From: Rhodanobacter sp.
GTDB lineage: Bacteria; Pseudomonadota; Gammaproteobacteria; Xanthomonadales; Rhodanobacteraceae
Assembly (NCBI GenBank): GCA_030148505.1
Contig: JASBTI010000009.1
Coordinates: 310,001-374,000 of the forward strand
DNA length: 64,000 nt
Reading direction: 5' to 3'
A program made the position numbers and the translations under genes. This document shows, piece after piece, positions 18,018-24,953 of the stretch. Position 1 is the stretch's first letter, and each line of letters opens with the position of its first letter. The notes beneath the pieces are model-generated. The model did not search any database and was not told the DNA's origin. It saw only the letters and a program-made list of their open reading frames with translations.

Positions 18018-18638
18018 GTGAACCCGCCATGGCAGCGTATCGATCTGCCCGGTGCCGACCTTGCCTGGCAGCCGCAGTGGCTGACAGGCGATGAGGCCGA
18101 CGCCGTGCTGGCATCGCTGCGGCACGCCATTCCCTGGGAAGTCCATCGTATCCGGTTGTTCGGTCGCGAGCTTCCTGCGCCGCGCCTGAGCTGCTGGATC
18201 GGAGACCCAGGCGCCGACTACACCTATTCGCGTACCCGCTTCGCGCCGCGGCCGTGGCCGGAGCAGCTGGCGGCGTTGCGCACGCGCGTCGAGACGGCCT
18301 GCGACACCCGGTTCAACAGCGTGCTCGCCAACTTCTATCGTGATGGCAACGATTCGATGGGCTGGCACAGTGACGACGAACCGGAGCTGGGTGCGCGCCC
18401 GGTGATCGCGTCGCTGAGTTTGGGGAGCGAACGCTGTTTCCGGCTGCGCCGCAAGCTGCCGCGTGGGGTGCGCGCCACCATGAACGACACCTTGCGTCTA
18501 TGTCTGCCGCACGGCAGCCTGTTGTATATGGCCGGGGAGACCCAGCGCCATTACCGACACGACTTGCCCAAAACCCGCGGCACGGTTGCGGCACGGCTCA
18601 ACCTGACCTTTCGCTGGGTCCATCCGTCAGGCGACTGA
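18018..18638 (+). CDS. AlkB-like 2-oxoglutarate/Fe(II) dioxygenase
   Basis: The 206-residue product fits the AlkB family, closest in feel to ALKBH2/3-like bacterial proteins. Fe ligands are His117-x-Asp119 in MGWHSDDE and His178 in QRHYRHDLP. The RxNxTxR motif RLNLTFR (193-199) binds 2-oxoglutarate. Such enzymes remove alkyl groups from 1-methyladenine and 3-methylcytosine in DNA or RNA by oxidative demethylation. A GTG at 18018 has GAGG eight bases upstream; the in-frame TTG at 18015 is the alternative. It lies nine bases after cysNC, so it may be read from the same transcript, which may be only positional. Confidence 0.9.
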   Translation: MNPPWQRIDLPGADLAWQPQWLTGDEADAVLASLRHAIPWEVHRIRLFGRELPAPRLSCWIGDPGADYTYSRTRFAPRPWPEQLAALRTRVETACDTRFNSVLANFYRDGNDSMGWHSDDEPELGARPVIASLSLGSERCFRLRRKLPRGVRATMNDTLRLCLPHGSLLYMAGETQRHYRHDLPKTRGTVAARLNLTFRWVHPSGD

Positions 18639-18754
18639 ACAGGTGCCGCGCCACGACGGTTCGTTTGCACTCCCAGGGCCGACTGCGGCGTCGCGGCTTG
18701 GCTTGCCCCGGATGGCTGGCGATAATGGCCCCCTTTCCCGAAGGCGACGCCGCA

Positions 18755-19855
18755 ATGACCGAAAAGACCGTACTCAACGCCGCCCATCGCGCGCTTGGCG
18801 CGCGAATGGTCGACTTCGGCGGCTGGGACATGCCGATCAACTACGGCTCGCAGATCGAGGAGCATCATGCCGTGCGCCGGGCAGCGGGCATGTTCGACGT
18901 CTCGCACATGACCGTGATCGATTTGCATGGCCAGCGCACTCGGGAGTTTTTGCGCCATTTGCTGGCCAACAACGTCGACAAACTGAAGTCGGTTGGCAAG
19001 GCGTTGTACACGTGCATGTTGAACGAGCGCGGTGGGGTGATCGATGACTTGATCGTGTATTTTTTCGATGAAGCGCACTTTCGTCTGGTGGTGAATGCGG
19101 CAACGCGGGCCAAGGACTTGGCCTGGATCGAACGACAGGCGAGGGCATTTGCGGTCGAGGTGAAGGAGCGCCCGGAGTTCGCGATGATCGCGGTGCAGGG
19201 ACCGATGGCGCGCGGCAAGGTACTCGCCCTGCTGCATGCGGGGGACCGTCCACGGATCGAGAAACTCGGCAAGTTCGCCGCCGCCGCGGCGCAGGGTCCG
19301 CATGGGATGCCGCTATTCGTTGCCCGCACCGGTTATACCGGTGAAGACGGTTTCGAAATCATCGTGCCGAACCAGCACGCGGTGGCCTTGTGGGAGGCGT
19401 TGACCGGTGCCGCTGTCGCGCCGTGTGGCCTGGGGGCGCGCGACACGCTTCGACTGGAGGCCGGCATGAATCTGTACGGACAGGACATGGACGAGAGCGT
19501 ATCGCCGTGGGAGGCCAATCTGGGCTGGACGGTGGTGCTGGATGAGGGGCGCGACTTCATCGGTCGCGCCGCCCTCGAGCAGCAGAAAGCCGGTGGCGTC
19601 CCGCGTGTGATGATTGGCGTGGTCCTCGACGACAAGGGTGTGCTGCGGCATGGACAGAGAGTGCTTACCGCGATCGGTGAGGGCGAAATCCTGTCCGGCA
19701 GTTTTTCGCCGACGCTGAACAAGGCGATTGGCTTCGCGCGGATACCTGCCGGTGCTGCGGGTGAAATTCGCGTGGACATCCGGGGTCGCGAGCTGTCGCT
19801 GCGCCCGGTCAAGTACCCGTTCGTACGCGACGGCAAGCCCTGTGAGGGCATCTGA
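18755..19855 (+). CDS. gcvT: Glycine cleavage system aminomethyltransferase (T protein)
   Basis: The 366-residue product has the GcvT fold throughout. [35 protein letters not shown] is the conserved N-terminal block (residues 17-51), [11 protein letters not shown] the central one, and [33 protein letters not shown] the catalytic one. It transfers the aminomethyl group bound to H protein onto tetrahydrofolate, releasing ammonia. The frame is open to 18500, inside the AlkB gene, but the ATG at 18755 gives the family start [11 protein letters not shown]. gcvH follows 114 bases downstream. gcvP is not in the window. Confidence 0.97.
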   Translation: MTEKTVLNAAHRALGARMVDFGGWDMPINYGSQIEEHHAVRRAAGMFDVSHMTVIDLHGQRTREFLRHLLANNVDKLKSVGKALYTCMLNERGGVIDDLIVYFFDEAHFRLVVNAATRAKDLAWIERQARAFAVEVKERPEFAMIAVQGPMARGKVLALLHAGDRPRIEKLGKFAAAAAQGPHGMPLFVARTGYTGEDGFEIIVPNQHAVALWEALTGAAVAPCGLGARDTLRLEAGMNLYGQDMDESVSPWEANLGWTVVLDEGRDFIGRAALEQQKAGGVPRVMIGVVLDDKGVLRHGQRVLTAIGEGEILSGSFSPTLNKAIGFARIPAGAAGEIRVDIRGRELSLRPVKYPFVRDGKPCEGI

Positions 19856-19969
19856 ACGACTCCCTGAGACACTCGAATCAACGAATCTGAGAACTTCCGC
19901 AAGCGGTTAGAATCGTACCTACCTTGTTGACACCGACTTGTCTGAAACCCACCACGACTGGACCCGATC

Positions 19970-20365
19970 ATGAGCGAGATTCCCGGCGACCTTAAATTTC
20001 TCAAATCCCACGAATGGGCACGTGTCGAAGACGACGGCCTGATTCGCGTGGGTATTTCCGACCACGCGCAGGCTCAGCTTGGCGATTTGGTCTATGTCGA
20101 GCTGCCCGAGGTAGGGGCTAGCGTGCAAACCGGTCACGGCGTGGCAGTTGTCGAGTCGGTGAAGGCTGCTTCCGACATCTATTCGCCGGTGTCCGGCGAA
20201 ATCGTTGAGGTCAATGAGTCGCTGAGCGACACGCCCGAGATCATCAACGAAGACGCCTATGGCGAGGGTTGGATCTTTCTGGTGCGTGCGACTGATCGGG
20301 CTGAGCTCGACGAACTGCTCGACGCGAATGCCTACGAAGAGTTGATCGAAAACGAAGAGCACTGA
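19970..20365 (+). CDS. gcvH: Glycine cleavage system H protein
   Basis: The 131-residue product is a lipoyl-carrier protein of standard length. [27 protein letters not shown] is the family N-terminus and [13 protein letters not shown] carries the lipoylated Lys65. It shuttles the aminomethyl group between the P and T proteins. The ATG at 19970 has only a weak GGAC site. Together with gcvT it feeds one-carbon units to folate, which connects to methionine and SAM metabolism, the topic of the MetJ-like gene that follows. Confidence 0.97.
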   Translation: MSEIPGDLKFLKSHEWARVEDDGLIRVGISDHAQAQLGDLVYVELPEVGASVQTGHGVAVVESVKAASDIYSPVSGEIVEVNESLSDTPEIINEDAYGEGWIFLVRATDRAELDELLDANAYEELIENEEH

Positions 20366-20381
20366 GTTTCGGCGACACGTA

Positions 20382-20440
20382 TTTTCGCCGCTTGAATCGT
20401 TCGACTCGCGCGTATGTCGGACGATTCAAGGGCGCGAAAA
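20382..20440. repeat. Large interrupted inverted repeat downstream of gcvH
   Basis: The outer arms are TTTTCGC (20382-20388) and GCGAAAA (20434-20440). The inner arms TTGAATCGT (20392-20400) and ACGATTCAA (20421-20429) pair perfectly. The stem is interrupted by a 3/4-base bulge and closed by a 20-base loop. No U-run follows, so a simple intrinsic terminator is not obvious. Confidence 0.7.
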
Positions 20441-20695
20441 CTCGGTCAATGCCGACTGCGTCGCGATCATTCCGGTGTTTTTTGGCTAAAATTTTTGGCG
20501 ATTTTCAAGCGTATCCGCGGCCGCTTCAGTGGCCTTGCGTTCATGTAGAACGCGGCGTGACAACATCCCGGTTGGCGACATCCGAAGTCTATGCCTGGTT
20601 TCAACTTTCCCGCGTTTTCAAATTCTCGTTCACCGGAGACCGTTGTTCTACGCGGCCTACGGTGTGTGTGTCGTATTTTTACGCAAAATCAATTT

Positions 20696-20711
20696 GGACG
20701 TATAGCCGTCC
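20696..20711 (+). promoter_or_regulatory. Met-box-like operator
   Basis: GGACGTATAGCCGTCC matches 12 of 16 positions of two adjacent consensus met boxes (AGACGTCT twice) and is an inverted repeat with perfect GGACG/CGTCC arms. It ends two bases before a TATAAT at 20713-20718, so a bound repressor would cover the polymerase site. It lies 157 bases upstream of the MetJ-like start codon, consistent with autoregulation. Confidence 0.55.
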
Positions 20712-20712
20712 A

Positions 20713-20718
20713 TATAAT
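20713..20718 (+). promoter_or_regulatory. Candidate -10 box (distal promoter of MetJ-like gene)
   Basis: TATAAT is a perfect -10 hexamer. The only TTG-type -35, TTGGAC at 20694-20699, is at 13-base spacing, which is short, so activity would depend on another upstream element. Confidence 0.35.
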
Positions 20719-20810
20719 GACGTCGACATTTACCATGGACCCCTTTGATCAATGGAATCCGGGCTACTGCAGAAGTAGGTGAAGTGGGTTTGAATCATGG
20801 CTAAAATCAA

Positions 20811-20839
20811 TTGACAGCCGAAATTTTCAGGGATAGCTT
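20811..20839 (+). promoter_or_regulatory. Candidate proximal promoter of MetJ-like gene
   Basis: TTGACA at 20811-20816 is a perfect -35 hexamer and is followed at 17-base spacing by the weak -10 TAGCTT (20834-20839). Transcription would start near 20846, just ahead of the GGGGAA ribosome site at about 20854. Confidence 0.4.
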
Positions 20840-20867
20840 TCGCAGCAGAACACGGGGAACGCGCGTC

Positions 20868-21497
20868 ATGGCAACAGCAAAATTCATCAAGCCTTATGTC
20901 GAGCACGGCGAAAAGGCGAATGCAGTTAGGAAGATCACCGTGTCTATTCCGCTGCATGTACTGCGGCGTCTTTCGGATTTGCGCACGCACCGTCAAGTGA
21001 ACAATCTAAGGCACGCTACCAACAGCGACTTGTTGGTCGAAGCGTTCCTGCACGCTTTTACTGGGCAACCACTGCCAACTGATGAGGAGCTGAGACGAAC
21101 CATGGCCACTGCCAAGAAACCTGCCGCAAAGAAACCGGCCGCCAAGAAGGCCGCCAAGAAATCCACCGTGAAAAAGGTTGCCGCTAAGAAGCCGGTAGCC
21201 AAGAAGCCGGCCGCAAAGAAAGCTGCGGTCAAGAAGTCGGCTGCGAAAAAGAAGCCGGCTGTGAAAAAGGCAGCAGCCAAGAAGGCTGCGGTCAAGAAAG
21301 TTGCTACCCGCAAGGTCGCTGCCAAGAAGCCGGCAGCCAAGAAAGCGGCAGCCAAGAAGCCGGCTGCTGCGAAAAAGGCAGCCGTGAAGAAGGTTGCCGT
21401 GAAGAAAGTCGCTGTGAAAAAGGCTGCCAGGAAGCCGGCGGTCAAGAAAGCTGCAACGGCCCGGGTGGGAAAAGCCACCCGAACCTCCAAAAAGTAA
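20868..21497 (+). CDS. MetJ-like repressor fused to a histone-H1-like Lys/Ala-rich tail
   Basis: Residues 1-78 are a MetJ domain. [11 protein letters not shown] is the DNA-binding beta strand, and [30 protein letters not shown] is nearly identical to E. coli MetJ, including the residues around the S-adenosylmethionine pocket. The C-terminal helices of E. coli MetJ are replaced by a 131-residue tail (79-209) made almost only of Lys, Ala, Pro and Val in AAKKPAAKK-type repeats, like AlgP or bacterial H1 homologues. The protein should therefore be a SAM-responsive ribbon-helix-helix repressor with a non-specific DNA-binding or compacting arm. The ATG at 20868 follows GGGGAA. The tail starts with its own Met79 (ATG at 21102) behind an AGGAG at 21085-21089, so a separate tail protein is conceivable. 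Confidence 0.9.
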   Translation: MATAKFIKPYVEHGEKANAVRKITVSIPLHVLRRLSDLRTHRQVNNLRHATNSDLLVEAFLHAFTGQPLPTDEELRRTMATAKKPAAKKPAAKKAAKKSTVKKVAAKKPVAKKPAAKKAAVKKSAAKKKPAVKKAAAKKAAVKKVATRKVAAKKPAAKKAAAKKPAAAKKAAVKKVAVKKVAVKKAARKPAVKKAATARVGKATRTSKK

Positions 21498-21529
21498 TTG
21501 CATCATAAAAGTAAGTAGACGTTCGATTT

Positions 21530-21559
21530 CTCTCTCCGCGGTGCCCAGCGCGGAGAGAG
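21530..21559 (+). terminator. Perfect hairpin after the MetJ-H1 gene
   Basis: CTCTCTCCGCG (21530-21540) pairs with CGCGGAGAGAG (21549-21559) across an eight-base loop. It lies 33 bases after the stop codon. There is no T-run, so it may stabilise the mRNA end or act with the next hairpin. Confidence 0.5.
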
Positions 21560-21574
21560 CACTTCGATAAAGTT

Positions 21575-21595
21575 CGTCCCGGCCTGGCCGGGACG
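21575..21595 (+). terminator. Second GC-rich hairpin after the MetJ-H1 gene
   Basis: CGTCCCGGCC (21575-21584) and GGCCGGGACG (21586-21595) are perfect inverted arms around a single base. CTTCGTTTGTG follows, giving a weak T-rich tail, so this is the better candidate of the two for an intrinsic terminator. Confidence 0.5.
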
Positions 21596-21861
21596 CTTCG
21601 TTTGTGGGCAGGCGAATGGACCCGTGTGCCTCATGCGATGCGCCGGTGACGGCGGCTCGGTCTGTTTCCATTGCCCAACGCGCCGGCGGTGCGAGCAGCA
21701 ATCCGCGAATGCCGCCGTCCCCGCCGGTCGGTGATTGCCGTGGTGATCCATTGGCGTTACCTTTGCGCACATCCGCGCCGCGGTGAGTCCGGGGGACTCA
21801 TCGCTCCTGGATGGAACAGGGGGAAAAAGCGCGGGTATCTGTCGACACTCAGTGAGAGACC
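21596..21861. other. Remainder of the gap before the TonB-domain gene
   Basis: The whole gap between the MetJ-H1 stop and the TonB gene is 364 bases. Beyond the two hairpins I see no gene. The promoter of the TonB-domain gene should be here, but no clear -35/-10 pair stands out. Confidence 0.4.
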
Positions 21862-22887
21862 ATGGATACCCGATATCTACATACTGCACGCTATCGCGTG
21901 CGCGGGGCAGTCAAGCCCAACGTCATTGCCATCATTGCCGTCATTGCGTTGCTCGCTGTTGCAGCGTGGTTTCTGATCATCCGGCCGCACGATGAGCTGG
22001 TTGCCAGCGACAGCGGTCCGTCTGTGCCGGCGCCTTCGGCGACCCGACCGGCAGCGCCTGCACCGGTCAATGTGGCATCCATGGACATCAACCAGTTGCT
22101 GTCCGAGGCGCGCACGGCGATGAACGAGCAGCGCTATCTGGCACCCGCCGGCAACAATGCGTTCGAATTCTATCTGCGTGCCCTGCAGGTGCAGCCGGGC
22201 AACCGGGTGGCCACCGATGCTTTGCGTGAAACGTTCCCGTTCGCTGCCAACTCGGCCGAGCAGGCGATCAATGCCAGCAACTTCGCCGAGGCGCAACGTC
22301 AGATCGATCTGCTGGCCAAGGCCGACCCCAACAACTTCACCCTGACCATTCTGCGCTCGAAGCTGGATGCGCAACGCAAGATGCTCGACAAGCAGCAGCA
22401 ACTGGCACTGGATCAGCAGAAAGCGCAGCAACAGGCTGCGGCGAAAGCCGATGCCGACAAACTGGCTGCCGAGAAATTGGCCGAGCAGCAGAAGGCGCAA
22501 TTGGCTGCCGCCCAGCAGAAGGTGAAGGCCGCAGCAACCTCCACACCTGCGCAGACAGCAAGTGCCAACGAGCCTGTCGGCAATGCGCCTGCGGCGACGG
22601 ACCGCAGCGCCGTTGCCCGAAACACCGGCGCCGTGTTGATCAAGGGGGCTGAGCCTCGTTATCCCCGCGAAGCCTTGCGAGCCCACCGTGCAGGCTGGGT
22701 GGTAGTGTCGTTCACCATCGATCCCGACGGACGTACCAGCGACGTTCGCGTGGTGGACGCCAAGCCGCGACATATTTTCGATCGCTCTGCGATGGAGGCG
22801 GTATCGCGCTACGTCTTCACTCCCGCCATGCGCAATGGAGAGGCCGTCGCCAGCAAGAAACAGCAAAAGATCGAATTCAAGAACTGA
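21862..22887 (+). CDS. TonB C-terminal domain energy-transducer-like protein
   Basis: The 341-residue product has one transmembrane segment (about 22-40) after a short cytoplasmic tail, and a Pro/Ala linker. Residues 70-165 form a helical region with TPR-like features (FEFYLRALQVQPGN, NASNFAEAQRQIDLLAKADPNN). A Lys/Gln/Ala-rich coiled-coil stretch lies at 175-220. The TonB C-terminal fold is at 255-341 (EPRYPREALRAHRAGWVVVSFTIDPDGRTSDVRVVDA and RYVFTPAMRNGEAV). TonB proteins pass proton-motive energy to outer-membrane receptors. The TPR-like middle is unusual for a classical TonB, and no exbB/exbD is nearby, so a non-transport envelope role is possible. A GTGAGAG ribosome site precedes the ATG. 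Confidence 0.85.
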   Translation: MDTRYLHTARYRVRGAVKPNVIAIIAVIALLAVAAWFLIIRPHDELVASDSGPSVPAPSATRPAAPAPVNVASMDINQLLSEARTAMNEQRYLAPAGNNAFEFYLRALQVQPGNRVATDALRETFPFAANSAEQAINASNFAEAQRQIDLLAKADPNNFTLTILRSKLDAQRKMLDKQQQLALDQQKAQQQAAAKADADKLAAEKLAEQQKAQLAAAQQKVKAAATSTPAQTASANEPVGNAPAATDRSAVARNTGAVLIKGAEPRYPREALRAHRAGWVVVSFTIDPDGRTSDVRVVDAKPRHIFDRSAMEAVSRYVFTPAMRNGEAVASKKQQKIEFKN

Positions 22888-22983
22888 GTCCCTGATCGGC
22901 GGTACACGGAAAGCCACGGCGCGTCGACTTATGCGCCGTGGCCGTCTTCGACAAGATCGTTTGCGTACCCTGTCCGGTGGACG

Positions 22984-24252
22984 TCAGCGACGACGGTGCC
23001 GACGCTTGTGCTTGGGCCGTTCGGGTGCCCTGTCGAGACCGGCCCAGTCGACGTGCCGCAAGCCGAGCAGGTCGTCGAAGACCATCGGCATCAGGCCGCC
23101 AGGCACCGGTCCACTCGAGTTCCACATCGTGACCACCCCGACGTGGTACTTCGGAAAGAAGCCGATCATGGTGCGATATCCCGCCACGGCACCGGCATGA
23201 TAGATCAGGGTTTCGCCTGCGTAGGTATAGACCCGCCAGCCCAAGGCATAGTGGGCGGCGGTCAATCGCGCGCGCCGCCAGGGGGTGGCATGCAGTTCGC
23301 TCGGCGTATTGATGCCAGGCGTATGCAGGACCTTCAGCAGCGCTTTTGACAACACATCCGGTCGTCCCCCCATTTGAGCTATCAGCCATTTCTCCATGTC
23401 GCGAAGACTGGCGTTGACGCCGGCCGCCGGTGCCACCCGATAGTAGGTTTCATTCGGCTCGAACGGTATCCAGCCATGGCGCGACGCATGATGCGGGCGC
23501 GCCCAGCTTTTGCTGGATTTCAAGGCGGCCAGGCCATAGCTGGCCGTGTGCATGCCCAGTGGGTAGAACAGCCGCTTCTCGACCAGGTGGTAGAAGAAAT
23601 CGCCGGTACGGGCGAAGATCACATCACCGATCATGCCGAAAGCGACATTCTGGTACCCGTAACATTGGCCAACGCCGCAAACCAGCTTCACTTCATCCAG
23701 TTTGCGGACCAGCTCCTCGTAGGGGATGTCGTCCTCAAGCATGTTGTCGTAGGTATTCCGCGGCAGGCCCAGCCGCTGGCCCAGAATGTCGCCGACGGTG
23801 GCCTTGTCGGCCGCCTGCATGTTTTTCAGCTTGAAATAGGGCAGTACGTCGACCAGCTTGGTGTCCCAGCTCAACTTGCCTTCGTCGACCAGCAAACCAG
23901 TGAGGGCGGTGGCGAAGGCCTTGGACAAGGAGGCCAGGCGAAACACCGTATGCGGCGTCACCGGTTGACGGGTAACGGCATCGGCATAGCCGACAGTGTG
24001 TTCGAACACCACTTTGTCGTTATAGACCACCGCGGTCGCAAGCCCGGCAACGGCGTCGCGCTCGATCAGCTGCTTCAGCCAGTGCCGGTAGTCGATCAGC
24101 GTCTTCCTGAGGCGGGCCGGTGGCAGTACCTCAGCTGCGTCGGAGGATTTGCTGGCGGGGGCGTGGGAGTGGCCGGATGGACCGGCATAGGCCGGGGAGC
24201 AGGCCAACCCGACCAGGCCAGCGAGCAACAGGATTGTTTTGGGAAACTGCAT
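22984..24252 (-). CDS. Class C beta-lactamase-family serine hydrolase, exported
   Basis: From the ATG at 24252 the product is 422 residues with a signal peptide of about 23 residues ending AYA. The beta-lactamase/penicillin-binding fold shows Ser108-Leu-Ser-Lys111 as the SxxK nucleophile motif, Tyr200-Gln-Asn202 as the YxN motif, and IYHAGAVAGY as the third HxG-type motif. Family members include AmpC, D-aminopeptidases and esterases. The divergent sequence around the motifs argues for an esterase/peptidase rather than a true beta-lactamase. The frame extends to 24363 across the lemA start, so the signal-peptide Met is the better start. It is divergent from lemA with only 55 bases between starts. 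Confidence 0.88.
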   Translation of the reverse strand: MQFPKTILLLAGLVGLACSPAYAGPSGHSHAPASKSSDAAEVLPPARLRKTLIDYRHWLKQLIERDAVAGLATAVVYNDKVVFEHTVGYADAVTRQPVTPHTVFRLASLSKAFATALTGLLVDEGKLSWDTKLVDVLPYFKLKNMQAADKATVGDILGQRLGLPRNTYDNMLEDDIPYEELVRKLDEVKLVCGVGQCYGYQNVAFGMIGDVIFARTGDFFYHLVEKRLFYPLGMHTASYGLAALKSSKSWARPHHASRHGWIPFEPNETYYRVAPAAGVNASLRDMEKWLIAQMGGRPDVLSKALLKVLHTPGINTPSELHATPWRRARLTAAHYALGWRVYTYAGETLIYHAGAVAGYRTMIGFFPKYHVGVVTMWNSSGPVPGGLMPMVFDDLLGLRHVDWAGLDRAPERPKHKRRHRRR

Positions 24253-24307
24253 GATACTCTGACATGATTCCGGCGTGAGGAAGCGCCGCAGACGGTGGAG
24301 AAGGGTG

Positions 24308-24898
24308 ATGATGGGTTTGATCATTTTTCTGGTTGTCGTTGTCCTGATTGTCTTGTACTTCATGGCGATCTACAACGGACTGGTGACATCGCGCAACGGC
24401 TACAAGAATGCCTTTGCGCAGATCGATGTACAGCTGACCCGGCGCCATGACCTGATTCCGAACCTGGTGGAGACCGCCAAGGGCTATCTGGCGCATGAAC
24501 GCGGCACTTTGGAGGCCGTGGTGCAAGCCCGCAACGCCGCCGTGACTGACTTGGCCGGCGCCAAGGCCAACCCCGGCGATCCGGCGGCGATGCAGCAACT
24601 TTCCGGTAGCGAAAATGCTTTGACACAAAGTCTGGGTCGTTTGTTCGCGCTCAGCGAGGCGTACCCGGATTTGAAGGCCAACCAGACGATGATGCAGCTT
24701 TCCGAAGAGTTGACGTCGACCGAGAATCGGGTGGCCTTTGCGCGACAGGCGTACAACGACTCCGTCATGACATACAACAACCGGCGCGAGGTGATGCCGG
24801 CATCGTTCGTTGCCAACAGCTTCGGTTTTGTGGCGGCCGAGCCACTGAAGATCGAGGACCCCGCGGTGCGTGACGTACCGAAGGTTTCCTTCACCTGA
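24308..24898 (+). CDS. LemA family protein
   Basis: The 196-residue product has an N-terminal transmembrane segment (about 2-20) and the LemA helical domain: YNGLVTSRNGYKNAFAQIDVQLTRRHDLIPNLVETAKGYLAHE is the family signature (residues 22-64), and YNDSVMTYNNRREVMPASFVANSFGF the conserved C-terminal block. The function of LemA proteins is not well defined; they often pair with M48 or TPM-domain proteins at the membrane. Here the M48 gene follows 55 bases downstream, consistent with an operon. ATGs at 24308 and 24311 both follow GGAGAAGGG, and the exact start is uncertain by one residue. Confidence 0.92.
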   Translation: MMGLIIFLVVVVLIVLYFMAIYNGLVTSRNGYKNAFAQIDVQLTRRHDLIPNLVETAKGYLAHERGTLEAVVQARNAAVTDLAGAKANPGDPAAMQQLSGSENALTQSLGRLFALSEAYPDLKANQTMMQLSEELTSTENRVAFARQAYNDSVMTYNNRREVMPASFVANSFGFVAAEPLKIEDPAVRDVPKVSFT

Positions 24899-24953
24899 TC
24901 GACGACACCTCGCGGCAGCTGTCGCGAAGCGCCAGCTCCCCGTTGGAGACTGC

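Larger units (their letters stand above)
20366..20867. other. Long A+T-rich regulatory gap before the MetJ-like gene
   Basis: This gap of 502 bases is clearly A+T-richer than its surroundings. It holds a large inverted repeat just after gcvH, a met-box-like palindrome next to a TATAAT at about 20700, and a perfect TTGACA at 20811. Short frames here, such as one starting at 20392, show no ribosome site or recognisable product. Confidence 0.6.

Noticed and set aside
20718-20725. Third met box TGACGTCG
   Set aside because: It matches 6 of 8 bases but is two bases out of the eight-base phase of the first two boxes, so I did not count it as part of the operator.
20993-21490. Minus-strand frame encoding a very hydrophobic Ala/Phe/Leu protein
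   Set aside because: It is the mirror of the Lys/Ala codon repeats in the MetJ-H1 tail; antisense of AAG/GCC codons reads as Leu, Phe and Gly.
22984-24252. AmpC beta-lactamase and antibiotic resistance
   Set aside because: The SxxK and YxN motifs fit the broad family, but the sequence around them is not AmpC-like and no ampR is adjacent.
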